Below the pieces are notes generated by a model that saw only the letters and a program-made list of their open reading frames with translations, was not told where the DNA came from and searched no databases. Of a DNA stretch of 32,643 nt, positions 15,127-21,872 are shown one piece after another (the first letter of the stretch is position 1; each line of letters starts with the position of its first letter). The translations under genes were made by a program, and so were the position numbers. This DNA comes from Candidatus Endomicrobium labiotermitis (lineage in GTDB: Bacteria > Elusimicrobiota > Endomicrobiia > Endomicrobiales > Endomicrobiaceae), in NCBI GenBank assembly GCA_009778965.1, contig WRFE01000013.1:1-32643 (forward strand), in the 5' to 3' direction.

Positions 15127-15237
15127 CTTTGATATTTTTGCTAAGGCTGCGTTACGCGTCGGCTTATGTACCAGTCGCTCCGCTTTACTTAGGTACACAT
15201 CGCCGACGCAAGCCTTGCCTCGCTAAAAATATCAAAG
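15127..15237. repeat. 111-bp imperfect palindrome after hisG
   Basis: Perfect 13-bp outer arms CTTTGATATTTTT (15127-15139) and AAAAATATCAAAG (15225-15237), a second matching block GCGTCGGC/GCCGACGC nearer the centre, and TGTACC/GGTACA around the core. Between the matching blocks the arms differ. The length and symmetry suggest a MITE-like element or a very long hairpin. It lies between hisG and the GIY-YIG gene. Confidence 0.75.
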
Positions 15238-15280
15238 CCTAAAGACAAAGACACAAACTGAATGTTTTAAAGGAAAAAAT

Positions 15281-15910
15281 ATGAGCAAAGGCAGAGTTTA
15301 TGTTGTTACAAATCCGGCATTTCCTCATTTATTTAAAATAGGTTATACATCTAAGGATAGCGTTAAAAAACGTGGTTTGGATGATTCTAATGCTCCGGAA
15401 GATTTTATAACTTTAAGAGAATACGAATGTGACAGTCCTAAGTCTATTGAAGATAGACTTCACAAAACATACGATAATTATAGGCATTATACTCACACAG
15501 GAAGAAAAACTGAATTCTTCTATAAAGCTTGTTTAAATGAAGTATTGGGATGGATGGATGATTTAAAAGGTCTTACCGACGTAACAGATAAAGCCATAGA
15601 AGAAGATAAGAAGAAGAAAAAATCTAAAGAATACGATTTAACAAAAACAATAAAAACCAGAACAACATTTAAAATGCTAAATATACCTATCGGTTCAAAA
15701 TTAACATTTACAAGAGATAAGTCTATTAAAGTTAAAACAGTAGATAGCATCAATAGAGTTGTGTTATCAAACGGTGAGCAAATGTCTATATCAGCAGCAG
15801 CCAATAAATTCTTAACTGAAATGGGAAATAAATCTACAGCAATTCAAGGGGCTGCTTTCTTTTTATTAGATGGTGAAACACTGTGGGATAAAAGATTGCG
15901 AATAGAATAA
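15281..15910 (+). CDS. T5orf172 (GIY-YIG-like) protein with RAMA-like C-terminus
   Basis: The product has 209 residues. Residues 3-90 match the T5orf172/MUG113 branch of GIY-YIG nucleases: RVYVVTNPAFPHLFKIGYTSKDSVKKRG, with the K19-I20-G21-x-T pattern, R31, and TEFF with E78. A lysine-rich linker (about 105-118) leads to a C-terminal domain (about 130-209) containing KMLNIPIGSKLTF, VLSNGEQMSISAAANKFL and a closing GETLWDKRLR. This looks like RAMA/DUF4357-type modules found with restriction and methylation genes. It may be a DNA-binding or DNA-cleaving accessory protein. It is AT-richer by eye than neighbouring hisG and gltX and preceded by a palindrome, consistent with recent acquisition. AAAGGA precedes the ATG. 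Confidence 0.72.
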   Translation: MSKGRVYVVTNPAFPHLFKIGYTSKDSVKKRGLDDSNAPEDFITLREYECDSPKSIEDRLHKTYDNYRHYTHTGRKTEFFYKACLNEVLGWMDDLKGLTDVTDKAIEEDKKKKKSKEYDLTKTIKTRTTFKMLNIPIGSKLTFTRDKSIKVKTVDSINRVVLSNGEQMSISAAANKFLTEMGNKSTAIQGAAFFLLDGETLWDKRLRIE

Positions 15911-15958
15911 AATCTTTAGAAAAACTTCTGTATAAATTTAAATATTTTGAGGTTAGTC

Positions 15959-17437
15959 ATGAGTTCAAACATAAGAGTTCGTTTTGCGCCTTCTCCTACC
16001 GGAGATTTACATATCGGCGGCGTCCGCACGGCTTTATTTAACTGGCTTTTTGCGAAAAATAAAGGCGGAACATTTATTTTAAGAATTGAAGATACCGATG
16101 AAGCCCGTTCAACCGAAGAATCGGTAAAAGTTATTTTGGACGCTATGAAATGGCTTGGACTTGGCTGGGATGAAGGTCCGGGAAACGAAGTTCCAAAATA
16201 TGCCTCTTACTATCAGATGAAGCGTAAAGAAGCCGGTGTTTATCAAAAGTATGCCGATGAACTGATAGAAAAAGGTCTTGCGTATCAATGCTTTTGTACG
16301 CCCGAAGAAGTTGACGAAATGCGTAAAGCCGCTCAAGCCAATAAACTTCCTCCGAAATATAACGGCATGTGCAGACATTTGACTCCGGAACAAAGAAGGC
16401 AGAAAGAAGCGGAAGGCAGAAAAGACGTTATAAGATTTAAAACGCCGGATTCCGGAACAATAATTTTGGAAGACCTTATAAGAGGCAGGGTAGAATTTGA
16501 TAATTCGCTTCTTGACGATTTTGTAATACTGAAAACTTCGGGAATTCCGACTTATAATTTTGCCTGCGTTATTGACGATTATACTATGGACATAACGCAT
16601 GTTTTAAGAGGCGATGACCATATTTCAAATACTCCGCGCCAAATACACATTTATAATGCTTTAAACTGGAAAATGCCTTATTTCGCGCATATGGCTATGA
16701 TTTTAGGTCCCGACGGTTCAAGACTTTCAAAACGCCATGGACATACTTCGGTTCTTGAATACAGAAAAGAAGGTTATTTGCAGGATGCGCTGCTGAATTA
16801 TCTGTCTTTGCTAGGATGGTCAACCGAAGACAGCCAGCAGATTTTTACCATAGAAGAACTTAAAGAAAAGTTTTCAGTTGAAAGATGCGGAACAAGTCCG
16901 TCAACTTTTGACCCTGCGAAACTTCTCTGGCTTAACGGCGAAAAAATACGTTCAAGAACGCCGGAGCAAGTTTATGATTTGTTTATGGATTGGCTTAAAG
17001 ATACAGGTAATGAGAATATAATAAACGGCTGGAATACTGAAGTTTTAAAAAAGGCGATAGGTTTGGAACACGAAAAAATAAAGCTTTTAAAAGATATTCC
17101 GTCGCTTGTAGATTTCTTTTTTGTAAAAGACGTGGTATTTGACGATGATTCTGTAAAAAAAGTTTTTGAAAAATCCAAAGAAACGGCGGGTATTGTGCTG
17201 AAAGAAAGCGTTCAAAGGCTTCCGGATCAGTCTGATTTTTCCGCAGACGGTTTAGAAAAATACGCCAGAGATCTGGCTGCCGAAAAAGAAATAGGTACGG
17301 GGAAAGTTTTCCATCCAATAAGGGTGGCGATTTCCGGCAGAACGCAGGGACCCAGTTTATTTCACATGATGGAAGTTATGGGAAAAGACGAAGTCGTTAG
17401 AAGAATTGGTATTGCGATAGCGAAATACTTCGCATAG
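15959..17437 (+). CDS. gltX: Glutamyl-tRNA synthetase
   Basis: GltX attaches glutamate to tRNA-Glu, and in bacteria without GlnRS also to tRNA-Gln. The 492-residue class I synthetase shows [27 protein letters not shown] with the HIGH-type motif (HIGG, residues 18-21), [24 protein letters not shown] and the KMSKS-type SRLSKRHGH. The C-terminal anticodon-binding domain is complete and ends in [27 protein letters not shown] at 15959 follows GAGG at 15949-15952; the upstream TTG at 15947 is rejected. A tRNA-Gln gene lies about 1.2 kb downstream. Whether this enzyme is discriminating cannot be read from sequence alone. Confidence 0.97.
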   Translation: MSSNIRVRFAPSPTGDLHIGGVRTALFNWLFAKNKGGTFILRIEDTDEARSTEESVKVILDAMKWLGLGWDEGPGNEVPKYASYYQMKRKEAGVYQKYADELIEKGLAYQCFCTPEEVDEMRKAAQANKLPPKYNGMCRHLTPEQRRQKEAEGRKDVIRFKTPDSGTIILEDLIRGRVEFDNSLLDDFVILKTSGIPTYNFACVIDDYTMDITHVLRGDDHISNTPRQIHIYNALNWKMPYFAHMAMILGPDGSRLSKRHGHTSVLEYRKEGYLQDALLNYLSLLGWSTEDSQQIFTIEELKEKFSVERCGTSPSTFDPAKLLWLNGEKIRSRTPEQVYDLFMDWLKDTGNENIINGWNTEVLKKAIGLEHEKIKLLKDIPSLVDFFFVKDVVFDDDSVKKVFEKSKETAGIVLKESVQRLPDQSDFSADGLEKYARDLAAEKEIGTGKVFHPIRVAISGRTQGPSLFHMMEVMGKDEVVRRIGIAIAKYFA

Positions 17438-17459
17438 GTATTATAGAATTGCCGTTGTC

Positions 17460-17504
17460 GTCATTGCGAGGAAGAGTGAAACTCTGACGAAGCAATCCAG
17501 AAAA
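17460..17504. repeat. GTCATTGCGAGG...GAAGCAATCCAG repeat, single hairpin
   Basis: Same family as the left half of 546-654 and nearly identical to 18544-18588. ATTGC and GCAAT, and GAGT/ACTC, pair into a hairpin. It lies 22 bases after gltX. Confidence 0.75.
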
Positions 17505-17509
17505 TCCGT

Positions 17510-17542
17510 GTCATTCCCGAGATTCGTTATCGGGAATCCATG
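17510..17542. repeat. GTCATTCCCGA...TCGGGAATCCATG repeat
   Basis: Second repeat family placed directly after the preceding one; CCCGA/TCGGG arms pair. It matches 13660-13692 closely. The two families thus occur side by side in the gltX-DUF1844 gap. Confidence 0.75.
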
Positions 17543-17575
17543 TTTGAGACCATAAATTAATTCCGGAGGAAAAAA

Positions 17576-17920
17576 ATGTCAGAAGAAAAATTAGATTTTA
17601 ATCCTTACTTTTTTAACCTTGTAACAATGTTTGCTTCTGCAGCATGGCAGCAGCTCGGGAAAGTAGCGAGTCATGTTGACGGTAAAATACACAGAGATTT
17701 GCAAAACGCGCAAATAACTATCGATATGCTTTTGATGATACGCGATAAAATGAAAGGAAATTTGGATAAAAAAGAAGAAGAACTTTTAGCTTCAACTATT
17801 TCAAATCTACAGTTAAATTACGCTGATGAAGCCGCGAAACCTGAAGAAAAAAAGAGCGAAGAGAAAATTGAAGATAAAGCGGCAGAACATAAAGAAGGCT
17901 GTGGCTGCGGCAGCCACTAA
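17576..17920 (+). CDS. DUF1844 family protein with Cys-rich tail
   Basis: The 114-residue soluble protein matches DUF1844: NPYFFNLVTMFASAAWQQLGKV, then NAQITIDMLLMIRDKMKGNLDKKEEELLASTISNLQLNYADEA, the conserved ID-LLxxIRDKMKGNL helix pair. A charged Glu/Lys linker and the tail HKEGCGCGSH follow; the tail looks suited to binding a metal ion, which is an inference. The function of the family is unknown. A strong TTCCGGAGGA site precedes the ATG. It is followed on the same strand by an FMN reductase gene after 66 bases. Confidence 0.85.
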   Translation: MSEEKLDFNPYFFNLVTMFASAAWQQLGKVASHVDGKIHRDLQNAQITIDMLLMIRDKMKGNLDKKEEELLASTISNLQLNYADEAAKPEEKKSEEKIEDKAAEHKEGCGCGSH

Positions 17921-17946
17921 AAGACAGATGTAGTGTAGAGCGAGTT

Positions 17947-17974
17947 GTCATTGCGGACTTGATCCGCAATCTAG
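17947..17974. repeat. Short GTCATTGCGGA...TCCGCAAT hairpin next to a ribosome site
   Basis: Perfect 8-bp stem ATTGCGGA (17950-17957) and TCCGCAAT (17963-17970) with loop CTTGA. It is a minimal version of the GTCATTGCG family. The GCGGAGG Shine-Dalgarno of the FMN reductase begins 4 bases later. Confidence 0.7.
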
Positions 17975-17986
17975 CGGAGGAAAAAT

Positions 17987-18520
17987 ATGAAAATCCTTGT
18001 AATAATCGGCGGAATATCTAAAAATTCCATAAACAAAAATCTTTTTGAACTTATAAAGCCTGTTGCTCCTGTGGATTTTGAATTTGAAACTTTTGACATT
18101 ACTACACTTCCGTATTTTTCGCAGGATTTGGAAGATAATCTTCCTGAAATAGTGGTAAATTTCAAAAAACAAATAACGGACAGCACGGCGGTTTTATTTA
18201 TTACACCCGAATACAACCGTTTTATCCCCGGAGTTTTAAAAAATGCCATAGATTGGGCTTCAAGACCTTACGGCAAAGGCGCGTGGATAGGTAAATCTGC
18301 AGCTGTGCTTGGCGCAGCTATGGGACCTACAGGCACTTTAAGCGCGCAATTGCAGTTAAAACAATTGCTTTCATTTTTAAATATGAAAGTAATGTGGCAG
18401 CCGGAAATATGTTTTAACTATCTTGCTTATGTAAAAGACGGCGTTTTAGCCGAAGACTCAAAAAAATATTTTGAAAAATATCTCAGTTCGTTTAAAGAAT
18501 ATATTGAAAAAAACAGATAA
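17987..18520 (+). CDS. NADPH-dependent FMN reductase family protein
   Basis: The 177-residue flavodoxin-like protein starts MKILVIIGGISKNSINKNLFELI, the FMN-phosphate loop of the NADPH-dependent FMN reductase family (SsuE/YieF-like). It then has LPYFSQDLED, the TPEYNRFIPGVLKNAIDWASRP motif that is strongly diagnostic, and GKSAAVLGAAMGPTGTLSAQLQLKQLL. Such enzymes are cytoplasmic and reduce FMN, quinones, azo dyes or metal ions with NAD(P)H. The physiological substrate cannot be assigned. A GCGGAGG ribosome site precedes the ATG, with a repeat hairpin immediately upstream that may influence its exposure. A GTCATTGCGAGG repeat follows 23 bases after the stop. Confidence 0.9.
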   Translation: MKILVIIGGISKNSINKNLFELIKPVAPVDFEFETFDITTLPYFSQDLEDNLPEIVVNFKKQITDSTAVLFITPEYNRFIPGVLKNAIDWASRPYGKGAWIGKSAAVLGAAMGPTGTLSAQLQLKQLLSFLNMKVMWQPEICFNYLAYVKDGVLAEDSKKYFEKYLSSFKEYIEKNR

Positions 18521-18543
18521 TTTTTGATATAATCTGTTTCGTC

Positions 18544-18588
18544 GTCATTGCGAGGAAGAACGAAGTTCTGACGAAGCAATCCAGAAAA
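18544..18588. repeat. GTCATTGCGAGG...GAAGCAATCCAG repeat before tRNA-Gln
   Basis: Near-identical to 17460-17504, with AGAAC/GTTCT as the variable inner arm. It lies between the FMN reductase and the tRNA. Confidence 0.75.
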
Positions 18589-18599
18589 ATTATTTTTAA

Positions 18600-18617
18600 A
18601 TTGTTAATTATTAATTG
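18600..18617. repeat. 18-bp copy of the waaA-upstream AT-rich repeat arm
   Basis: ATTGTTAATTATTAATTG is identical to 4547-4564 upstream of waaA. Only this arm is present here, 10 bases before the tRNA. Confidence 0.55.
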
Positions 18618-18627
18618 TCTTTCAAAT

Positions 18628-18700
18628 TGCCCGATGGTGTAATTGGTAACACGTCTGCCTCTGGAGCAGAAGTCTCCTGGTTCGAGTCCAGGTCGGGCAG
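18628..18700 (+). tRNA. tRNA-Gln (anticodon CUG)
   Basis: A 73-base cloverleaf without encoded CCA. Acceptor stem TGCCCGA (18628-18634) pairs with TCGGGCA (18693-18699), with discriminator G at 18700. D stem GTGT/ACAC has loop AATTGGTA. Anticodon stem TCTGC/GCAGA has loop CTCTGGA and anticodon CTG. The variable loop is five bases, and T stem CCTGG/CCAGG has loop TTCGAGT. The U1-A72 pair and G73 are glutamine identity features. A T-rich run follows directly and may end transcription. Confidence 0.95.
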
Positions 18701-18911
18701 TTTTTGTTTTGCAAAAATTACTGTATTTCATAAATTAAATAGCAATTATTGTATTCAATACCTCCGTTTTCTTTACTACTGTTGGTTGAGATGGTTGTTT
18801 GATATTTTAATGAGCTGTACTTAAATCGTTAATATCCAAAGCGTTGGAATTTTTTAAAATGATTACGAAGATAGTTAAGCAGAATTTAATATTAAACTAG
18901 AGAGGGTTATG

Positions 18912-19655
18912 ATGAATAGGATAATGAAAAAATCCGGAAAATTTATTTTGTGGTTGTATTATATACTTTTTTCTAAATTTGATAAATATTATTTGCAACC
19001 TGATGTAAAAATGCCTGTGTATGTTGGTCATAAACAATGGCAGCAATATTTGATTGACATCGGAAATAAACCGGGAAAACGGATATTGGAAATAGGGAGC
19101 AGAGAAGTAACAGGACCTTCTTTTGCCCGTGAAGGATTTGACAAGGCAACTTATATTGGATTTGATTTTTATCCGGGAAATAATGTCGATATAGTCGGAG
19201 ACGCACATAAATTATCAAGTTATTTTAATGAGAAAGAAAAATTTGACATAATCTTTTCAAGCGCTTGTTTTGAACATTTTGCAATGCCATGGATTGTTGC
19301 TGAGGAAATTTCTAAATTATTAAAAGTGGGAGGTTTTGTTTTTATAGAAACTCACTTTTCATTTTCATCGCATGAAAGACCTTGGAATTTTTTTCAATAT
19401 AGCGATTTAGGCTTAAAAGTTTTGTTTTCAGAGGCTATGGGATTTGAATGTGTAGATGCGGGGATGTCCAATCCTATAGTGGGAAGATTTTCTTCATTAT
19501 CGGATAAATATCTTAGAGGTAAACCAGTGATAGGTCTTTATTGTCATAGTGAATATTTAGGCAAAAAGGTGAAAGAAGTAAATGATTTTAATTGGGAGAG
19601 CGTGGATTTAAAAAATGTTGTTGGAGATACAAAATATCCAAAACCTTTAGAATAA
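18912..19655 (+). CDS. Class I SAM-dependent methyltransferase
   Basis: The product has 247 residues from the ATG at 18912; an ATG three bases earlier is also possible, but GAGG at 18902-18905 is better spaced for 18912. The AdoMet-binding motif I is RILEIGSREVTGPSFA, with YIGFDFYPG as the acidic strand 2 and DIIFSSACFEHFAMPWIVAEEISKLLKVGGFVFIETH as motifs IV-V, the usual methyltransferase-11 pattern. The N-terminus includes one hydrophobic stretch (WLYYILFSKFDKYY) that could touch the membrane. The substrate is unknown; similar proteins often sit in surface-glycan loci. It lies alone between tRNA-Gln and a strong terminator, is AT-rich by eye, and may be an acquired gene. Confidence 0.82.
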   Translation: MNRIMKKSGKFILWLYYILFSKFDKYYLQPDVKMPVYVGHKQWQQYLIDIGNKPGKRILEIGSREVTGPSFAREGFDKATYIGFDFYPGNNVDIVGDAHKLSSYFNEKEKFDIIFSSACFEHFAMPWIVAEEISKLLKVGGFVFIETHFSFSSHERPWNFFQYSDLGLKVLFSEAMGFECVDAGMSNPIVGRFSSLSDKYLRGKPVIGLYCHSEYLGKKVKEVNDFNWESVDLKNVVGDTKYPKPLE

Positions 19656-19700
19656 TTTGCAATTCTATTTAAAAGATTCCCTTTAAAAAATATTCGTATA

Positions 19701-19729
19701 CAGCTTTCGCAACCGAAAGCTGTTTTTTT
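19701..19729 (+). terminator. Rho-independent terminator after the methyltransferase
   Basis: A 9-bp perfect stem CAGCTTTCG/CGAAAGCTG (19701-19709, 19714-19722) with loop CAAC, followed by seven T. The T-run overlaps the stop of the convergent alanine dehydrogenase gene. Confidence 0.88.
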
Positions 19730-20843
19730 ATCCCAAAGCCTGTTCTACAGGAACATATTCATATCCGTGGTCATGTGCTACTGCTTTGTATGTGATTTCG
19801 CCGCCTGCAATATTAACGCCCAATTTTAACGCCGGATTTTCCAAAATCGCTTTTTTAACGCCTTTGTTTGCAATTTCAAGCGCGTAAGGAAGCGTGGCAT
19901 TTGTCAGCGCAAATGTAGATGTTCTTGCTACTGCTCCGGGCATATTTGCCACGGAATAATGCAAAATTCCGTCAATTTTATATACAGGATCCGCATGAGT
20001 TGTTACATGGTCGCAGGTTTCTATACAACCGCCTTGATCAATTGCAACGTCAACGATTACCGATCCGGGCTGCATTGTTTTTATCATTTCGCGAGTGACC
20101 AACCTAGGCGCCTTTGCGCCGGGAATAAGCACAGCGCCGATTATAAGGTCGGCGTTTTTAACAGCGTCTGCTATATTATAAGGGTTGGATATTATCGTTT
20201 TAACGCTGTGTCCGAATATATCGTCCAGTTCGCGCAGTCTGTCTACGCTGATATCAATAATCATAACATCCGCGCCTTGACCGGCCGCAATTTTGGCAGC
20301 ATTTTTTCCGACAACGCCGCCGCCGAGTATTAAAACTTTTGCTTTCTTAACGCCCGGAACGCCGCTTAACAAAACGCCTTTGCCTCCGTAAGGTTTTTCC
20401 AGAAAATGCGCGCCTATTTGTACGGACATTCTGCCTGCGACTTCGCTCATCGGAGTCAACAGCGGCAATGCTCCTCCGACTTGGACTGTTTCATACGCAA
20501 TTGCCGTCACTCCGGAATCTTTTAGCACGCGGGTCAACTCAGGCGCGGAAGCCAGATGCAAATATGTAAAGATCGTCAAACCTTTTCTGAAAAAGCCGTA
20601 TTCGGAAGCTGTCGGTTCTTTCACCTTCATTATCAATTCGGATTTTTCCCAGACCTCTTTTGCATTGTCCAATATTTTTGCGCCTGCAGAAATATAATCG
20701 GCATTAAGGAAACCGCTGTTTGCTCCGGCATCCGTTTCCATGTAAACAGTATGTCCCATGGAGACAAATTGCGATACGCCCGCCGGAGTTACTGAAACAC
20801 GGTTTTCATTATTTTTGACTTCTTTTGGTATTCCTATTATCAT
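19728..20843 (-). CDS. ald: Alanine dehydrogenase
   Basis: Ald interconverts L-alanine and pyruvate plus ammonia with NAD, linking amino-acid fermentation and nitrogen assimilation in the cytoplasm. The 371-residue length is typical. Expected residues are all present: R15 (NENRVSVTP), K75 (IMKVKEP), H96 (TYLHLA) and D269 ([12 protein letters not shown]). The NAD-binding motif is [17 protein letters not shown], around residues 170-186. The downstream signature [30 protein letters not shown] is intact. AAGGAAAA lies ahead of the start. A promoter and a GGGATTG/CAATCCC hairpin in the probable leader (separate entries) suggest regulated expression. It is convergent with the methyltransferase gene. 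Confidence 0.97.
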   Translation of the reverse strand: MIIGIPKEVKNNENRVSVTPAGVSQFVSMGHTVYMETDAGANSGFLNADYISAGAKILDNAKEVWEKSELIMKVKEPTASEYGFFRKGLTIFTYLHLASAPELTRVLKDSGVTAIAYETVQVGGALPLLTPMSEVAGRMSVQIGAHFLEKPYGGKGVLLSGVPGVKKAKVLILGGGVVGKNAAKIAAGQGADVMIIDISVDRLRELDDIFGHSVKTIISNPYNIADAVKNADLIIGAVLIPGAKAPRLVTREMIKTMQPGSVIVDVAIDQGGCIETCDHVTTHADPVYKIDGILHYSVANMPGAVARTSTFALTNATLPYALEIANKGVKKAILENPALKLGVNIAGGEITYKAVAHDHGYEYVPVEQALG

Positions 20844-20879
20844 TTGTTTAATTTTCCTTTGACTCTGTTGAATGCTGCC

Positions 20880-20896
20880 GGGATTGTTTCAATCCC
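20880..20896 (-). promoter_or_regulatory. Perfect inverted repeat in the ald leader
   Basis: GGGATTG-TTT-CAATCCC is a perfect 7-bp inverted repeat located 37-53 bases upstream of the ald ATG and downstream of its predicted -10 box, so it would be in the 5' leader. It could be a repressor site or an RNA hairpin. No known riboswitch is evident. Confidence 0.4.
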
Positions 20897-20915
20897 AAAA
20901 ATTCGAGTCTGTTAA

Positions 20916-20944
20916 ATGATAAGAAAAAAAAACGCAGAAATCAA
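20916..20944 (-). promoter_or_regulatory. Promoter for ald
   Basis: On the minus strand TTGATT (20944-20939), a 17-bp spacer and TATCAT (20921-20916). It lies about 75 bases before the ald start. Confidence 0.5.
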
Positions 20945-20986
20945 CCTAATTAGAATTGTTTTTCTATGTCTGCTATTTCTAAAAGC

Positions 20987-21016
20987 TTGTCAATGGTTTC
21001 GGACAAATGGTAAAAT
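20987..21016 (+). promoter_or_regulatory. Promoter for the 21061 methyltransferase
   Basis: TTGTCA (20987-20992), an 18-bp spacer and TAAAAT (21011-21016) with an extended -10 TGG directly before it. The gene starts about 45 bases later with TTGGAGAAG as ribosome site. Confidence 0.6.
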
Positions 21017-21060
21017 TCTAAAATAATATTTTGAAAACTAAAACTTTGGAGAAGTAAAAA

Positions 21061-21834
21061 ATGGAAACTAAAGACACTCATATTAATGATTTTGATTCTG
21101 CGCTGATTTGCGAATATTTCTCAAGTTTCAAACGGCAAGGTCCCGGCAGTCCTGATATGACAATTAAAGCGTTAAGCTTTATTGATAACCTTACCCCAAA
21201 ATCTAAAATCGCTGATCTTGGCTGCGGAACCGGCGGCCAGACAATAACGCTTGCTCAAAATATTGCCGGAGATATTACAGGAATAGATATTTTTCCGGAT
21301 TTTATAAATATTTTCAATGACAATGCAAAAAAACAAAATCTGCAAGACAGAGTAAAAGGCGTAACCGGTTCAATGGATAATCTTACATTTCAAAATGAAG
21401 AATTGGACCTCATTTGGTCAGAGGGGGCAATTTATAATATTGGTTTTGAACGCGGATTCAAGGAATGGAACAAGTATCTAAAAAAAGGCGGATTTATAGC
21501 AGTAACTGAAGCCTCGTGGTTTACGGAAAGCCGTCCGTCAGAAATTGAAGAATATTGGAATTTTCATTATCCCGCAATAACGACAATTGCCGATTGTGTA
21601 AGTATAATGCAAAAAACAGGCTATATTCCGGTTTCGGTATTTACTCTGCCGGAGTATTGTTGGACAGATAATTACTTCGCTCCGCAAATTCCCGTTCAGG
21701 AAAAATGCTTAAACAAATATAAAGAGAGTAAAGCCGTCAAAGAATTTGTAGAATCCGCGCGACTTGAAGAAAAAATGTATCAAAAATATAAAGAGTTTTA
21801 CGGATATGTGTTTTATATCGGAAAGAAAATATAA
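21061..21834 (+). CDS. Class I SAM-dependent methyltransferase (SmtA/UbiE-like)
   Basis: The 257-residue cytoplasmic methyltransferase has motif [37 protein letters not shown] as the acidic strand, [13 protein letters not shown] and [40 protein letters not shown]. The C-terminal part ([28 protein letters not shown]...[10 protein letters not shown]) is like small-molecule methyltransferases annotated as SAM-dependent methyltransferase type 11/25. The substrate is not assignable. It has its own promoter and a strong ribosome site, is a single-gene unit, and converges with the MtnA-aldolase gene. Confidence 0.87.
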   Translation: METKDTHINDFDSALICEYFSSFKRQGPGSPDMTIKALSFIDNLTPKSKIADLGCGTGGQTITLAQNIAGDITGIDIFPDFINIFNDNAKKQNLQDRVKGVTGSMDNLTFQNEELDLIWSEGAIYNIGFERGFKEWNKYLKKGGFIAVTEASWFTESRPSEIEEYWNFHYPAITTIADCVSIMQKTGYIPVSVFTLPEYCWTDNYFAPQIPVQEKCLNKYKESKAVKEFVESARLEEKMYQKYKEFYGYVFYIGKKI

Positions 21835-21850
21835 GCTTTACTAATATATG

Positions 21851-21872
21851 CGGCTTTTGCAGCCGAATTTAT
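21851..21872. terminator. Possible bidirectional terminator
   Basis: CGGCT/AGCCG stem (21851-21855, 21861-21865) with a TTTGC loop and T/A-rich flanks, in the 34-bp gap between convergent genes. The stem is short, so this is weak. Confidence 0.35.

Noticed and set aside
15127-15237. Palindrome as a simple hisG terminator
   Set aside because: Arms are far longer than needed, the centre is mismatched and no T-run follows the 3' arm; better described as a repeat element.
541-18620. Repeated GTCATTGCGAG segments as a CRISPR array
   Set aside because: Copies are scattered kilobases apart, palindromic, with no regular spacers or cas genes.
18492-18731. Minus-strand frame with a GLEPGDFC-like peptide
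   Set aside because: It is the translation of the antisense of the tRNA-Gln gene and adjoining repeat, a common spurious prediction.
18628-19655. tRNA-Gln plus the following methyltransferase as an integrated island
   Set aside because: No duplicated tRNA 3' end or integrase could be found downstream; only AT-rich composition supports the idea.
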